From Holophaga sp. (GTDB taxonomy: Bacteria; Acidobacteriota; Holophagae; Holophagales; Holophagaceae), in the NCBI GenBank assembly GCA_030691225.1, contig JAUYES010000020.1:1-6017 (forward strand): a stretch of DNA of 6,017 nt, given 5' to 3'. Made by a program: the position numbers and the translations under genes. The notes under the pieces are model-generated. The model was not told where the DNA came from, did no database searches, and worked only from the letters and a program-made list of their open reading frames with translations. The first letter of the stretch is position 1. The number at the start of each line of letters is the position of its first letter. Of this stretch, positions 5,623 through 6,017 are shown one piece after another.

Positions 5623-6017
5623 ATGACCCTAATCCATTTCGCCCTCCTCGATTCCACGCAATCCTTCCTGGCCCGTCATCCGGAACTGGGTTTCTGCGGT
5701 GTGTTGGCAGACGAACAAACCGCGGGCCGGGGCAGGGGTGAGAATCGCTGGGAAAGTGCGCCGGGAGCTGGTCTCTGGTTTTCCGCGGCGCTTCCAATTC
5801 AGAAGGTGCCACCAGGGTTGGTACTGCAGCGGGCCATGGCGGCGGTGATTGAAATTCTGGAACCCTGTGGTTTGCACATGGGATTGAAGTGGCCCAATGA
5901 TCTGGTGGCCTGGCATCAAGGCCGTCTGGTGAAGCTTGGCGGTATCATCGGCGAATTCAAGGGCGATCGAATGATTCTAGGCCTAGGGCTCAATCTTCGG
6001 TCCGCTCCCAGCCTGCC
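5623..6017 (+). CDS. birA: Biotin-[acetyl-CoA-carboxylase] ligase, 3'-truncated by window edge
   Basis: The frame runs from ATG 5623 without a stop to the window end: 131 complete codons. It is the first in-frame start after a TAG at 5611-5613; no Shine-Dalgarno is visible. The visible part is the catalytic core of biotin-protein ligase: LLDSTQSFL (8-16), ADEQTAGRGRGENRWES (29-45, the biotinyl-AMP binding loop), KWPNDLV (89-95), KLGGIIGEF (104-112, Lys104 equivalent to the active-site lysine that contacts biotin) and LGLGLNL (119-125). The enzyme activates biotin to biotinyl-5'-AMP and attaches it to the biotin carboxyl carrier protein of carboxylases such as acetyl-CoA carboxylase. There is no N-terminal winged-helix domain, so this is a monofunctional (group I) ligase that should not repress biotin genes directly. 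The first ligase motif begins about 8 residues in, so the start fits. It follows coaX in the same direction; birA and coaX are neighbours or even fused in other bacteria. Confidence 0.95.
   Translation, partial: MTLIHFALLDSTQSFLARHPELGFCGVLADEQTAGRGRGENRWESAPGAGLWFSAALPIQKVPPGLVLQRAMAAVIEILEPCGLHMGLKWPNDLVAWHQGRLVKLGGIIGEFKGDRMILGLGLNLRSAPSL

Overview
The window is a compact bacterial chromosomal segment with six recognisable protein genes (two cut by the window edges), one gene remnant and one inverted-repeat element. Base composition looks moderate to slightly GC-rich (judged by eye, not counted). The membrane-anchored multiheme cytochrome c indicates a Gram-negative-type bacterium with a periplasmic electron-transfer chain. 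The cytochrome and the CxxC module protein recall relatives I associate with Acidobacteriota, Verrucomicrobiota and similar phyla, but this assignment is weak and the sequence does not prove it.

Layout: (1) 1-1425, plus strand, the 3' part of an ABC-F family ATPase whose N-terminal ABC domain is mostly outside the window. (2) 1492-2076, plus strand, a small four-helix membrane protein ending in a paired-CxxC module otherwise known from signalling proteins. (3) 2097-3545, plus strand, a three-helix membrane cytochrome c with six haem-attachment motifs, the first of the rare CX3CH kind. Genes 2 and 3 are 20 nt apart and look co-transcribed. (4) 3552-4346, minus strand, a LigB/DODA-type (YgiD-like) extradiol dioxygenase, convergent with the cytochrome with a 6-nt gap. 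(5) 4484-4639, plus strand, a short reading frame that reads as the C-terminal tail of a PhzF-family protein with the rest missing. (6) 4682-5467, plus strand, coaX, type III pantothenate kinase. (7) 5477-5611, an inverted repeat built from a 10-bp unit (CACGGATRRA) and ending in eight T, a probable terminator-like element. (8) 5623-6017, plus strand, the first 131 codons of birA, a biotin-protein ligase without a DNA-binding domain, cut by the window end.

Functionally, the cytochrome and its membrane partner form a likely respiratory or redox-sensing pair. coaX and birA supply CoA and biotinylated carboxylases, which meet at acetyl-CoA carboxylase. I see no CRISPR array, phage module, insertion sequence, tRNA or rRNA, and no obvious undescribed multi-gene system. 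The more unusual items are the CxxC membrane protein beside the cytochrome, the CX3CH haem site, the PhzF tail remnant and the register-shiftable repeat hairpin between coaX and birA.
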